From Pavlovales sp. CCMP2436 (lineage: Eukaryota; Haptophyta; Pavlovophyceae; Pavlovales), in NCBI GenBank assembly GCA_026770615.1, contig MU631307.1, forward strand, positions 777,804 to 808,309: a DNA stretch of 30,506 nt, given 5' to 3'. Numbering within the stretch: the stretch's first letter is position 1; each line of letters starts with the position of its first letter. Below are positions 8,631-18,648 of this stretch, in pieces. The notes beneath the pieces were generated by a model. It did no database searches, had not been told where the DNA came from, and saw nothing but the letters and a program-made list of their open reading frames with translations. A program made the position numbers and the translations under genes.

Positions 8631-9540
8631 TGGCCTCGTGGCTCTCGCCGATTCATCTGCTTCAAAAGGGCGTGCCAATTCCTGCAGGTCATCTTCGCGA
8701 TGAGCAAATCACGCGCGAGATCTGCGATAACACCACCACGTTCAGAGAGGCCGGCACCAGCCTCGTGCTCAGCGCCAAGGGTTACTAGACGTCGAAGTCG
8801 AGGCTTGCGCTCATACAGTCGTGTGTCGCCAAGGGCGACGAGGAGGAGCTGGCCGAGGCGGAGAACCTGTGGCCGCGTAAGTAAGTCAGTAAGACAGGCT
8901 TCCTCAACATCCTACTCAGGCAAGGCCTGGCTCAAATTCAACAAGCGTTCGAGCACGGTGCGTTGGCATGTTCGTCATGCAGATGGTCAAGTTGGCCAAC
9001 GGGATCCTCAACGGGCCAGCGCCTCTCGCAGCGGTGATAGTGTTGTAGCCAGATGGCTGGGTGCTCCCATCTGGCGGGGCCTCGCTGCCCGGCGCCCCTG
9101 AGACGGGCATGAGAGTTGATCTAAGAGTTGAAGATAACATAGACGAAGACGTGATAAGCGCCGAGTTTCAGATCAGGTCTTAGAAGTCCTGGTGAACCAC
9201 AGGACGAAGTCCTGGTGAACCACCGGACTAGAATGGGCATAACAGATACATACGCACGCGCGCTGCTGCTGCCATCGACGAGTACATCCCGGTCGCGGCA
9301 CGGCTCTGGTACAAGCACCTCTACGCGGTGAGCGGGAGCACCTGGCCGTCCATGACACCCGCCACGTCGGCCTGCCGCGGGCGCGTCCTCGTCCACGAGC
9401 TCCCGGTCGGGCAGCATGTGCAGAGGTTTGGATGAGCTGTCGAGCCCCGACGCACTGGTGGCCGACCGCCATCTTGGCCCAAGCGAGCAGGAGCGCCATG
9501 CCCGCGGCCGCAGGTCGGCCGCAAAAATGACGGCAGCCAT
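8631..9540 (+). pseudogene. Decayed coding remnants, family unknown
   Basis: Protein-like blocks appear in changing frames: NENHVASWLSPIHLLQKGVP just after the tandem duplication, then DEQITREICDNTTTFREAGT, then GFLNILLRQGLAQIQQAFEH near 8900, then MRVDLRVEDNIDEDVISAEF near 9110 and IDEYIPVAARLWYKHLYAVS near 9277. Stops and frameshifts separate them. They could be one broken protein or several. No domain is recognised. Confidence 0.35.
9183..9228 (+). repeat. 23-bp tandem duplication
   Basis: gaagtcctggtgaaccacag (from 9183) and gaagtcctggtgaaccaccg (from 9206) are two adjacent 23-bp units differing at one base. Confidence 0.8.
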
Positions 9541-9740
9541 TTTCGGTGTGGGTCTGGTTTAGAAGACGGGGGTCCCAGGTTCGAGACCCATCTTGGCAGT
9601 TCCTTGGCCCTTTTCCATGATCAACCCGGGAGGGGAGGGGCGTAAGACCGTTATCGTCGGCAAATTATCCTGTAAATGCCAAACTCCATCGAAATAGCTG
9701 TTGCGCTACACGGGCAAATCAGAACCACGATCTCCAGTTT

Positions 9741-9839
9741 TGATGTGGACAAAATTGACTCTTAGACCAATCTGGCCGTTAGACCAGTCCCACTAATCGC
9801 TTAGTGGGATTGGTCTAACGGTCAATCTTTTCCACGACA
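9741..9839. mobile_element. Palindromic mini-element, copy with partly duplicated left half
   Basis: TGATGTGGACAAAATTGACT, then CTTAGACCAATC, is followed by a second partial left half, TGGCCGTTAGACCAGTCCCA. The centre is CTAATCGCTTAG and the right half ends TTTTCCACGACA. The repeated left half suggests a slip or partial conversion. The flanks do not match. Confidence 0.75.
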
Positions 9840-10663
9840 GAGCGCAGAACTTGCCGATATCGCGGCGAGGAGAGATCGCCTGCTGTTCCGGCGTCAGCTG
9901 GTCCCTGAGCCACAACAAAGACCAACAAGAGCTGCGCCGTCAATTGCCAGACCCGTTGACCGCACCCTCCCGGCAAGCCAGTAGCTGCGGTGCAGTCGCT
10001 TGTCGCCGCCGCCGGGAAGTTGTGCCCAACCGGCAGTCGGCGATGTCCGCTGGTCCGCTGAAGGGGGCAGGAGACCTGGATCGTGCGATCATTGGGGGTC
10101 TGACTTGTACGCCTCATGGTGGACCCGCTGGCAAACCGGACACCATGGGCTGCGAGAGGGCTGGGAGCCCAGCGTGCTTCCGCGCGTGGGTGGGTGGGTG
10201 CTTGTGCGTGTGGGGGGTTGGGGGGGGGGGGTCTAGACTAAGTTACAAACCCCAGCGCCAATTGCTACCTCTGCTGCGTGCTCTGGCTGCGTGCTGGTTC
10301 ATGGTAGCTCTCAGCAGACTCAGACCTGTTCCAAACTGCTGAGCCGCTTCATAACCCTACCTTTGAGATGGATCAGCACAGCAATGGTTCAACATGTTGC
10401 TACCCCTGAGCCGCATAGAGGTTGGAACCCCCCCCCTCTAAGCCTGCTTCACGGACATTGCAATGATTTCGAGAAGCGGTGTAAATAATATATGTTTTCT
10501 GTTTCCTCATCATCGACCACTTCTACCAGTTCCCTACTTCGGCGTAGCGCGTAGGAGCAAGCCTGCGTTGGAGCGCTAAGATCAGATTGACTTGAACTTT
10601 AAACACCGCCAGCCAGAACCCGAACACCCCCTCATTAATCCTATTGATCATCTCATTATAACC
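9840..10663. other. Unassigned DNA
   Basis: No gene supported. It has a G-run at 10206-10231 and a C-run at 10428-10437, and is otherwise mixed sequence. The phrases catgttgctacccctgagcc and tgctgagccgc are short and may relate to the inverted block near 11190, but the match is weak. Confidence 0.3.
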
Positions 10664-10815
10664 GCTCTTGCCCGGGCACAATACCGGAAATCCATCGGCA
10701 CGCACAGTGGCTCCCAAGCCAGCGCAGCCGACTAAGGCACGCAGCAGGCAATGGGCGACGCAGCGCTCAGACCAGCACAACTTTCAGGACAGTCAGACGC
10801 TAGCTTGAATCCTCG
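10664..10815 (+). mobile_element. 5'-truncated LINE-like fragment, C-terminal codons plus 3' tail
   Basis: From about 10664 the sequence matches 25316 onward. The final ORF codons (YRKSIGTHSGSQASAAD, then stop at 10731-10733) are followed by the tail GCACGCAGCAGGCAATGGGC, then TCAGACGCTAGCTTGAATCC. Upstream of 10664 the similarity ends abruptly. A fragment that keeps its 3' end and has a random 5' end is expected of a non-LTR retrotransposon. Confidence 0.65.
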
Positions 10816-11120
10816 CTCATCAGAAGTATTTATACTCTATATTTACTCTATATAATTATAGGTCTGTTCCCTGCCAAGGAGGCGCAAAAGTCGGTGCGTT
10901 ATGGAGCTGCATGTCCCGCAAGATCGAGTACGTTAGAATCCGAGCCTTTTTCTCACAACCAAGTAAAGTATTGAATAATAATAAAAAAAATCGAAACGAC
11001 TAGACGGTCAACATCACTTGACGCCTGCTCTGCCACCTGCTGCTCAGCAGCAGATTACCGCCTGCTATATATCGCTGGCAAATTCGTCGGTGAGCTTTGC
11101 GTCAGTGGACTCCTTGTATC

Positions 11121-11205
11121 CCTGCTGCCAGGACTAACGTCTGACGTTGACCAGTCAGTGCGTGAACAACACCTGTTGAACCATGCTGAGCCGCTATAAA
11201 TATAT
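11121..11205 (-). repeat. Inverted partner of 11777-11858
   Basis: Read on the minus strand: cggctcagcatggttcaaca, then ggtgttgttcac, then gtcagacgttagtcctggca. This matches 11777-11858 on the plus strand, and the first part matches about 147-208. The pair encloses about 570 bp. It could be the TIRs of an element or two independent insertions in opposite orientation. Confidence 0.55.
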
Positions 11206-11479
11206 ATATATTTGATGGACAAGGCTTAGCGGCCGGTTAGGACGAATTTTGGCCTTCATTTTGCGCTAGCCTCGGCTGCCCCCAGTCTGCCCTGGCGGGA
11301 GCGCAGCCCTTGCCAGTCTGCACCAGTCTGAAAACGCAGTAGACTGGGCCCGCGGCCAGAGGCCGCCGGCTGTAGGCCGCCACTGTAAAAATATAGCGTG
11401 AGATATAAATTATATGCCATAAGTGCAGCTGGGATGTACGGCGAACTTGGGCGGCTGGCGGGACGAGGGCAACAACGGC

Positions 11480-11660
11480 ACAAGGACGACGGCGGCGGCG
11501 AAGAGGAGTTCCAGGACCTGGGCGCGTTTGGGAACTCAACGATGTACTTTTTGTCGATGATGGCCCTACAGCTAAATGGATGCAGTTGGAGGTACCTGCT
11601 GGCACGGCGGGTTCACTCTCTAGAGTGACGTCGTTATGAACCGACGACGATGAGGGGTCT
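11480..11660 (-). repeat. Dispersed repeat R2, copy b (inverted)
   Basis: The minus-strand sequence matches 8184-8385; landmarks are tcatcgtcgtcggttcataa and gtgccagcaggtacctccaa. The open minus frame over this copy ends in low-complexity sequence and is not a credible protein. Confidence 0.55.
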
Positions 11661-11692
11661 CGAGCGGAATAAATTATATAATAAAGACTAAG

Positions 11693-11858
11693 GCACGCAG
11701 CAGGCAATGGGCGACGCAGCACTCAGACCAGCACAACATTCAGAACAGTCAGACGCCAGCTTGAATCCCTATCATAAATATATAGCGGCTCAACATGGTT
11801 CAACAGGTGTTGTTCACTCACTGACTTGGTCGACGTCAGACGTTAGTCCTGGCAGCAT
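11693..11858 (+). mobile_element. LINE-like 3' tail without ORF, plus extended block
   Basis: Begins at ggcacgcagcaggcaatggg just after a stop-like actaa and runs through TCAGACGCCAGCTTGAATCC, CTATCATAAATATATAG, and the block cggctcaacatggttcaaca to ttagtcctggcagca. This is the most complete copy of the extended 3' block. A further partial tail (agccagcttgaatccctatc) sits at 11910-11929. Confidence 0.6.
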
Positions 11859-12120
11859 GGATGGTGGTGGTAGAGGTGAGGTATCATAAATATATAATAA
11901 AGAGCCAGCTTGAATCCCTATCAGTAAGAATAATAAAGAGCAATTTAAATATGTGACGGACTGATGACTGTATAAATATGTCGGCCCGAGCGATTCCGTT
12001 CCCGACGCCGGGCAAGGAAGAGCTTGGGGCTGTTGGTTTGAAGAAGTTGAGGAGCCCCCCGTAGTTGTGGATCCGGGGTTATTGTACTCTAGTGCCTCTC
12101 ACTGTGTCACATGTGTCATA
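11859..12120. other. AT-rich unassigned spacer
   Basis: Holds only the tail fragment at 11910-11929 and AATAAAG-type A/T-rich repeats. No gene. Confidence 0.3.
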
Positions 12121-12291
12121 CAGGGGATCGCGGGCAATAAGAAACCGTCGTGTTAAGAAACTGAGCCTCGTTTTTTAGCTCTCTCTTCAATAGTAGTTTT
12201 AACCAAAATTTAAACATTGTTTGTATGTAAATTGCTAAGAAACTTAGCCTCAGCCTCAAAACTCGGCGTTTTTATTGCCCGCGATCCCCTG
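12121..12291 (+). mobile_element. CAGGGG-family MITE, copy 2 (171 bp, TA flanked)
   Basis: The ends are CAGGGGATCGCGGGCAATAA and TTATTGCCCGCGATCCCCTG, with TA at 12119-12120 and 12292-12293. The core shares catt-gtttgtatgtaa and the sub-terminal gttaagaaactgagcctcgt with copy 1. Its 18-20 bp TIRs are perfect, which suggests it is the youngest of the three. Confidence 0.85.
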
Positions 12292-12789
12292 TATAAGCCC
12301 AGTCTGCTCCTTTTCTGAGCCAATGTGGTCCAGTCTGCGCTCATTGAAAGGGCCCGGCTACTGGAAGGTTATTTGGCAGAAATTCCCACCTGGCAATGAG
12401 CGGTCGTGCGTGCAAGCGCGGCCATGGTGCGTATTTATAGCGAGCGCCGCCGCGCAGTTTTAAGTCTAGCCCACTGCACGGCGTGCAAACGCACATGCAT
12501 TTGCGAGCGCCTATGTAATGGCCTATGTAGTACTGCAATCCGACATATCTACCAACGGCATGTGAAGAAGTACGCGTGTTCAACCCTGTCGAGTTGCTCG
12601 CCGCAGGCGAAAAAACTTGCTGTTGCCGAATATAATTAAATTTTTTCCAGGTGTCGTCAACCCGTGTAAAGTTGACTGTTTGTTCTTCTTTCCTGCGCGG
12701 CGCAATTTTAGTTCAGGGTCATCCCCACCCTAAAGATCGGTATGAACATTTTAGGTTGCCCCCCCCCCTACAATTAAAAACGAACTATC
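12292..12789. other. Unassigned DNA before the copia LTR
   Basis: No gene supported. It contains AT-rich patches, a C-run at 12761-12769 and a possible TATA-like tatttatag at 12432-12440. It ends with CTATC, the target duplication of the copia element. Confidence 0.3.
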
Positions 12790-13211
12790 TGTTAGCATTC
12801 GTGTGCGCTCTTGAGCGTGGACGGATGTGTGTGAGTACTCGAGGATACTTACAGGGTTTTATATTGGATAGTTATCCTATCCCCCATTGCGACGACACAC
12901 TTCCGGTCGGCGGCATTTGTTGGCGGGGTTAAGAAGGCTCTTAACTCAACTATCGGAAGTGGACTCATAGAGTCCAAGAAGAGTCAAGGATGAGAATGTT
13001 CCTAACCGTACTCAGAGTTTTTAGGGACCGCCCTATAAACTCGGTTACGTTTAAGAGACCGCTCCGTCCGTCTTTGCTTGTGCAAGTTGGTGCAACTGAT
13101 ATTAGTCATCTGCCGCATGCGCAGGGCGCCTCGAGCTCGAGCCGCGCACCTGTACTCAGCAGATACCGTAACTGGCCTGCGGTGTGATGTCGATAGAGGT
13201 ATATTCTAACA
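12790..13211 (+). repeat. 5' LTR of outer copia element (422 bp)
   Basis: Runs from TGTTAGCATTCGTGTGCGCT to GTATATTCTAACA. It matches 24146-24465 plus 25681-25777. The A at 13211 is also the first base of the gag ATG, so no untranslated leader separates LTR and gag. Confidence 0.9.
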
Positions 13212-15135
13212 TGTCGACATACCCGGGGGGCGGGCTTAAGCTTAAGCCGCCTCCTGGGTTGACCTCCAACTCGGATCCTTTTGACAAAGTGATGACGGAC
13301 ATCATCTCCAACGACCAGCCGCAGCTCTTGCCGGAGAAGGTTGGCCAGCTGCTGGACGAGCAGCACCTGGTGCACGCGAGCGTGCACGTGAGCGTGTGGG
13401 TGTCCGTGCACCGTAGGATGGGTGATGCCCCGGGCGTGCTGATCTCGACCAAGATCTTCGGCTGGGACAAGGATGGAACTACGCCGACGTGCGCGGACTA
13501 CGTGGAGTTCGCCGAGCAGTTCGAGAGCAAGCCCGGGGACAAGTTCGAAAAGTATCTCGAAGATGTCCAACACCTCTCCAAGATGATCGAGCTCAACGCG
13601 CTCACCGCCGAGAGCAAGATTAAGGAGAAGGAAATTCTGGTTAGCGGCAAGCTGGCCAAGATCATCTCGGAGTTCGACCTCAAGTTTGAGGCGAAGCTCG
13701 CGGAGATCGAGGCACAGTGCGCTCCTCCGCGGACACCGACCGAGAGCGTGGATGGGGAAGGCGCAGATGCGCCGACCTCGGAGCCGAGCGTGGGGTTCCG
13801 GGACCACCCGGCGCTTCACTCTGAGCGCAATGAGCGATCGGTGATGGCCAGGCGCATCCACCTCGAGGAAATCGGCAAGTCGTCGAACGACCTCCAGGGC
13901 GCTCTCGAGGCCAGCGTGGTCACCATCAACTTCGAGGCGGAGTCCGCGATCGAGAAACTCCTCTCGGTAGCCAAATTTGGCACACTGGACAAGCTGACTT
14001 GCGCGGTTTGGAACGGCAGATGGGAGTGGGCTTTCAGAGCTCTCGCAGGCTTCTTCACCCTCGGCACTTGAGCAAGGCTCGAGCGGGGGAGGCAGGCGGG
14101 CCTGTGGGAGGACGCCAGCTACGAGAGCCGCATGTACAATGTGATGGGGTCGATGGAAGACCTGAAGCAGGCCATCACACTCGGATTTACTTTCGGCAGG
14201 GCGGTGATCGCGCTTGGGGTGCCGGCGGAACAGCCTGTTGAAGTCGAGCGTTTCTTCAAGGATGAGGCGGCGCTGGTCAAGCGTCTCGAGACGCACACTC
14301 TGAAGTTCGATAACTTCTTCCCCTCGCTCTCATACTTCCGCATCCTGTAGATCCTGCCGCCAGGAGCCAGGTGGTTGAACCTCTATACGGAGGCCATGCG
14401 CGTGCCGCCCAAGGACGTCACCGCTGAGACGCTGACGCAGCTCAAGACGCTGATCCGCAACATTATGGACACCCCCGTCTTCGGACACCCCCCCGACCGA
14501 TTTGGAGGGCAGAAGGGGTTGCGGGTGGAGAACGCGAGGGCGACGACAGCTGACCGACCTCTGTACCATCCGACGCCGCGCACGGTTGCACGGCCACCGG
14601 CGAGCGGCAAGCCGCTTAGCAAGCGGCCGCCGTCCCTGGTTCAGCCGGTCTACAACAGGCGCGCAGGGCTGGACCACGCCGAGACGCGCAATCTGCAACA
14701 GGCATATCCCGGGAATGGGGCATGCACTAATTTTGGCAGCACCGAGCACTTTGTTGGCAAGTGCACCAAGCCCGGAGCAAAGGCTACGTAGCAAAGGCAC
14801 AGTCTCTTCATGAAACAGAGGCGTGACGGGCAGGACAAGCGGACGTGGGATTCGCGCCCCAAGGATAGCCGCGCGGCGCTCTCGTTCGGCTTCAGCAACG
14901 GCAGCTGGGCTGACCAGACAGAGCAGAGAGACTTGGAAGAACGGGCAAATATCTACCGTGCCGACTCGCTCTACACTGCCCTCGACCTCGGGGTGGAAAT
15001 GCCGTCGCAGCACGAGCCGCACGCGCCGCAGCTCGCGCCGCACGAGCGGCTGCGGCTGCACGAGCGGACGCTCGAGCTCGAGCCAGAGCCGAACGGAGAG
15101 GTGCTGTGCCCTCTGCCTATCTCTACCCACACACT
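13211..15135 (+). pseudogene. gag: Gag of the outer copia element, broken by three stops
   Basis: The frame opened by ATG 13211 (MSTYPGGGLKLKPPPG) stays in register to about 15135 but is cut by TGA at 14069-14071 and TAG at 14348-14350 and 14789-14791. Gag forms the virus-like particle. The middle is charged and alpha-helical in look (KFEKYLEDVQHLSKMIELNA). Near 14720 is a degenerate zinc knuckle, CTNFGSTEHFVGKC, in which the second cysteine of CX2CX4HX4C is phenylalanine. After the last stop the frame continues with acidic, Leu/Glu-rich sequence until the junction with a MITE fragment. An alternative upstream ATG at 13184 lies inside the LTR. Confidence 0.7.
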
Positions 15136-15137
15136 AT

Positions 15138-15156
15138 TGTTAGTCCTGGCAGCAGG
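15138..15156 (+). repeat. Short repeat TGTTAGTCCTGGCAGCAGG
   Basis: The same phrase occurs at 11842-11856, and inverted at 11120-11138. Here it stands exactly between the outer gag and a truncated MITE, and marks a rearrangement junction. Confidence 0.5.
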
Positions 15157-15258
15157 CATACAAACAATGCTTAAAGTTGCTTAAATTACATTTAAACAAT
15201 GCAAAAAAAGAGGCTCAGGTTCTTAACACTACGGTTTTTTATTGCCCGCGATCCCCTG
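15157..15258 (-). mobile_element. CAGGGG-family MITE, copy 3, truncated and inverted
   Basis: One TIR is intact (ttattgcccgcgatcccctg, then TA at 15259-15260). On the minus strand it matches the first ~105 bp of copy 1 and then stops within gcattgtttgtatg. The lost half lies toward the outer gag, next to the place where the inner element's 5' LTR should be, so one deletion could have removed both. Confidence 0.75.
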
Positions 15259-15263
15259 TACCA

Positions 15264-16670
15264 GATCTAAAGGAGGTGCCAGGGCTAAAAGAGAACTCCG
15301 ACTCTGACAGCGACGCGGAGGAGCCGATCAAGCCCCCGCAAGTGGACAGCTTGCTGGGACTGCTAGACTTCCACCGCCGCAACTTCCGATGCCCTCCGGT
15401 CGCAAAGCCGAGTGCATGGTTTGACAGCAACATCAAAGCTGACGACCGCACGCCAGACCGTGTGGGTCTTCTGCTCGACCCACGCGTCAGCTTCAACGCA
15501 AAAGTGGCCGAGAAGCTAGGACAGCTCCTCGCGAAGACGCTGCGCTACATCCAGATCGTGCGCAACGAGGACAGTGACCTCCACACGTGCGCTTCGACAA
15601 TCGTTCTACTCGCGGAGTGGGTCGGGGAGAAGCACAGCGCAGCAGTTTTGCGTGACATGGGCTTCCCCGATGCGGACGTGATCACTATCCGCCGGGTGTG
15701 CCACCCACCCGAGCGGCGGGTGCGCGCCATCTTCTCCTGGGAGGAGGAGCGGAGCAGCGACTCGGACGGGGACACGGTACCAACTTGTTCACCGGCCAAC
15801 GCCGCAAGATCGACTTAAGGACGGGGCTCGAGAAGGCGCGCAGGGCAGACGCCAAGTTCGGCGGCGCCTCGCTTCCGACGTCCTCGCGACCCTGCGCGAG
15901 AACCTCGCCGCATGCTCTCCAACACCAACGGCGCCGCAGACAGGCGCAGCGTGAACGTGATCACTTACGGCGCGGACTCCAACCGCAGCTCCAACGACTC
16001 GCGCGGCGCGGCGCGTGGTGGGCGCGGCAACCTCGCGCAGGGCGGGCGCGGCGAACGCAACCCCCCGCCGAGCCGCCCCACTATTTCTCTCCCCGAGCAG
16101 GCCGCGCGCGACGAGCGCCCTCGCGACGAGCGCCCTCCTTCGTGCTACATGTGCAAGCTTCACAACCAGGCCTCGGACCACCACCCGCGCGACTGCCCTG
16201 CTGCTTCCTGCTACGGCATCCCCTCGGTCAAGGCGGTCGACTTCAATGAGCAGACCCAGCAGCTGCGCAAGAAGCCATCGTCCTTTGTCAACATGGTCCA
16301 GGTCTCGCGCAACCCGTACGGCCCCGGCACTTCAGATGTACTCGCTATCGACGAGAACTACACGCCGCTCTCCACCTGCAAGCTGCAGCGCTTCCACAAG
16401 TTTAAAGCTGCTGCTCGCCTTGAGCGCTTCGAGTGCTCCGCCGCCTACATCGCTTCCTGCGCCAAGCCCTTCGAGCGCTCCGCCGTCGACATTCCCTTCA
16501 AGTTTATTGCCGGCAAGATCAAACCGCTCTTCAACTTCATCGTGGTGATCGTCTTCATCTTCGGGTTCATCGCGACCATCTTCCTCTCGGCCATCGCAAC
16601 GGCCAAGTCCTCCAACGCTTTCTCAATTGGCAACGGGCAGGAGATCATCAACTCGGGCGGCCTGGCATAG
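15264..16670 (+). pseudogene. gag: Gag of the inner copia element, with zinc knuckle and a hydrophobic segment
   Basis: Gag-like sequence starts after the MITE (DLKEVPGLKENSDSDSDAEE) and continues as KVAEKLGQLLAKTLRYIQIV. Frameshifts lie near 15775, 15870 and 15910. The frame from ATG 15912 (252 aa) carries a CX2CX8HX4C zinc knuckle (CYMCKLHNQASDHHPRDC, about 16145-16198). At residues ~206-231 it has a very hydrophobic stretch, FNFIVVIVFIFGFIATIFLS, typical of a membrane helix. C-ending codons continue through this stretch, so it is read in the coding frame. The frame ends at TAG 16668-16670, and the protease continues in the same frame after it. A gag membrane segment is unusual for copia. 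Confidence 0.65.
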
Positions 16671-18648
16671 CTGACCGACCACTTCGAGATCTCCAAGGTG
16701 TACTTCCTCCTCGGCAAGGGCTTCCAGGACTCCCTCTCGCAGATGAGCGACTCGGGCCTCTTCGACTCCGGCTCGAAACTCAACCTCGGGCCGATGGACT
16801 ACCTGCCCTTCCTGACCGACGTGCAGCCCACGAACATGCACGCTTCCGCCGCCAACTCCTCCAATATCGTGTGCAAGTACAAGGGCACCCTCTCTGTTGG
16901 CTACCGCCTGATGGACAACTCGCTCGTGACGGCCAAGGTCGACAACTTCTACGTGTCCCCCGACGTCAAGCGGCTCATCTTCAACGAGTCCGACCTCTAC
17001 AAGCAATGGGACGCCGACCTCGTGAGCCTCTCCAAGCAGACCGAGTTCTCTATCAACGGCTTCGACCTTGACCTCCAGCAGGGCCGCTACCTCATCACCC
17101 CGCAAGGGATCGCAGAGCTCAAAGACATGTGCATCATCATGGCCGTCTTCACAGCTACCTCGGACGCGCTCGTGGCATCCGTCGACACGGCTTCCCCTCC
17201 ATCACCGGCCATCAACCAGACCGGTAACAAGGATATCGACACCTCCAAGGACACGCTCGTCGGCCATGCCGACTCCGAGACCTACTCGGACTGTTCACCC
17301 GCCGCAGCCGCCCGCCAACTACCTCTCGACGACAGTTCCTCCTCAACCATCGACAAGCGCATCCTCCACGCCCGTTTAGGACACGCTTCGACCCGTACAC
17401 TCAACGCGACCATCTCGGCCACAGACGGGCTACTCACCTCTCGACGCCTCAAGCAGATCTGTCCAGTTTGCGCGGAGGGTAAGGCGATCAAACTGGCCTT
17501 CAACGACGCCCGTCACCAAGCTGCACAGCCCTTCGACACCGTCAGCGTCGACATCATAGGCCTTATCAACTCCCTAGAGTCCTTCCGCTCGAACGACCTG
17601 TTGATGGGGTACTACTTCATGTTGTTCCTCGACCAGTTCTCAAACTACGCGTGGATCTACCAGCTCGAGACCAAGTCGCAGGCCCCCGACTTTCTCGACA
17701 AGTTCCTCGAGGACCATCCAGACCTACACCGTCTCCCTCGGCTCCCTCGTTCGGCAATTTCGGCTTGACGGGGCCAAGGAGTTTGACTCGGCACGCTGGA
17801 ACGGCATCCTTCACATCAACGGCATCGGCGGGTCCGAGATCACGCCGGCAAGGACTCCCCAGCTCAACGCGCACGCAGAGCGCTACTTCGGCACCATCGC
17901 CCGGGACGCGCGCGCACTACTCGCTCAAGCCGGCCTTCCCGACTCGTACGCCGACTCCGCCTTCCTCCACTCCGTGTACATTCGAAACCGGCTTGTCTCA
18001 GACTCGTCGGCCGGCGTGACGCCCTATCAGCACATCCTCTGCCGCCGCCCCAACCTGTCGCACATCCGCGCCTGGGGCTCGGATGCCTGGGTCGTCGACA
18101 CCCACTCGCATCTCTTCAAGCTCGACGAGCGCGCATTGTACGGCATCCTGATCGGCTACGGCGACTCGGGCCACATGATCAACGCGCCGGCCGGGGCACT
18201 CATTCGCTACACCAACGCGGCCGTCATCAAGCTCCATCCTTCTGGCAAGGTCGTCCTCAATCGGCATTTGCGGATCGATGAGAGCTCCGTTGTCAACCGC
18301 ATCGCGACGCGTCCACGACTTCCTCTTGGCGACCTACCTGCTCCCAAGGGCGACTCGTTGCCTGACGCCCCCGACCTGGAGTCCATTCCCCTCGGCAACA
18401 CTGCGCCGCTCGCTCTACCGACTTCGGGACCCTCGGCGAGCACGCTCCGCTCCGCCTACAAGCAGAACATCCCGTACGTGTGCGCCTTACTCGCTCTCGT
18501 CGCCGAGTCCGACCAGCCGACGCTCAAGCAAGCTGTCTCCGGTCCACACTCGGCTGAGTGGCTCGCCTCCATCCAGTCAGAGTACGCTTCCATCGACTCA
18601 ACCGGCACCTGGTCGAGATCCCTCGACGGCCCGGCATGAAGGTCCTCA
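16671..18648 (+). pseudogene. Protease and integrase of the inner copia element, one frameshift
   Basis: In frame with gag after the UAG, the protease has the active-site DSG (FDSGSKLNLG, 16761-16790). The integrase follows: HHCC zinc finger (HARLGH near 17368 and CPVC near 17461), first catalytic Asp in VSVDIIG (~17547), and FLDQFSNYAWIY. At about 17715 the frame changes. In the new frame come RLDGAKEF (second Asp, ~17766) and QLNAHAERYFG (catalytic Glu, ~17872), then the integrase C-terminal region, RAWGSDAWV and GILIGYGD. The catalytic residues survive, so decay is limited to the frameshift. A second frameshift near 18610 separates it from the reverse transcriptase. Confidence 0.8.

Noticed and set aside
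9553..9592. tRNA-like or SINE-like piece (ggtcccaggttcgagaccca with a B-box-like GGTTCGAGACC)
   Set aside because: The T-arm does not pair well, there is no convincing D-arm or anticodon arm, and no second copy was found in the window. It could be a worn SINE, but the evidence is too thin.
3610..9830. Proteins ending or starting in ...IRLTVRLIPLID-like sequence in several frames
   Set aside because: These recurring peptide ends are translations of the palindrome element (for example at 7503, 7658 and 6980), not a conserved protein domain.
13106..14296. 396-codon minus-strand frame opposite gag
   Set aside because: Shadow of the gag coding strand. Charged Arg/Leu-rich composition and no family features, while the plus strand has a copia gag with a zinc knuckle remnant.
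15177..15240. ATG at 15177 as start of the inner gag
   Set aside because: This start lies inside the truncated MITE, so the first codons are MITE sequence. The gag-like protein begins only after 15260.
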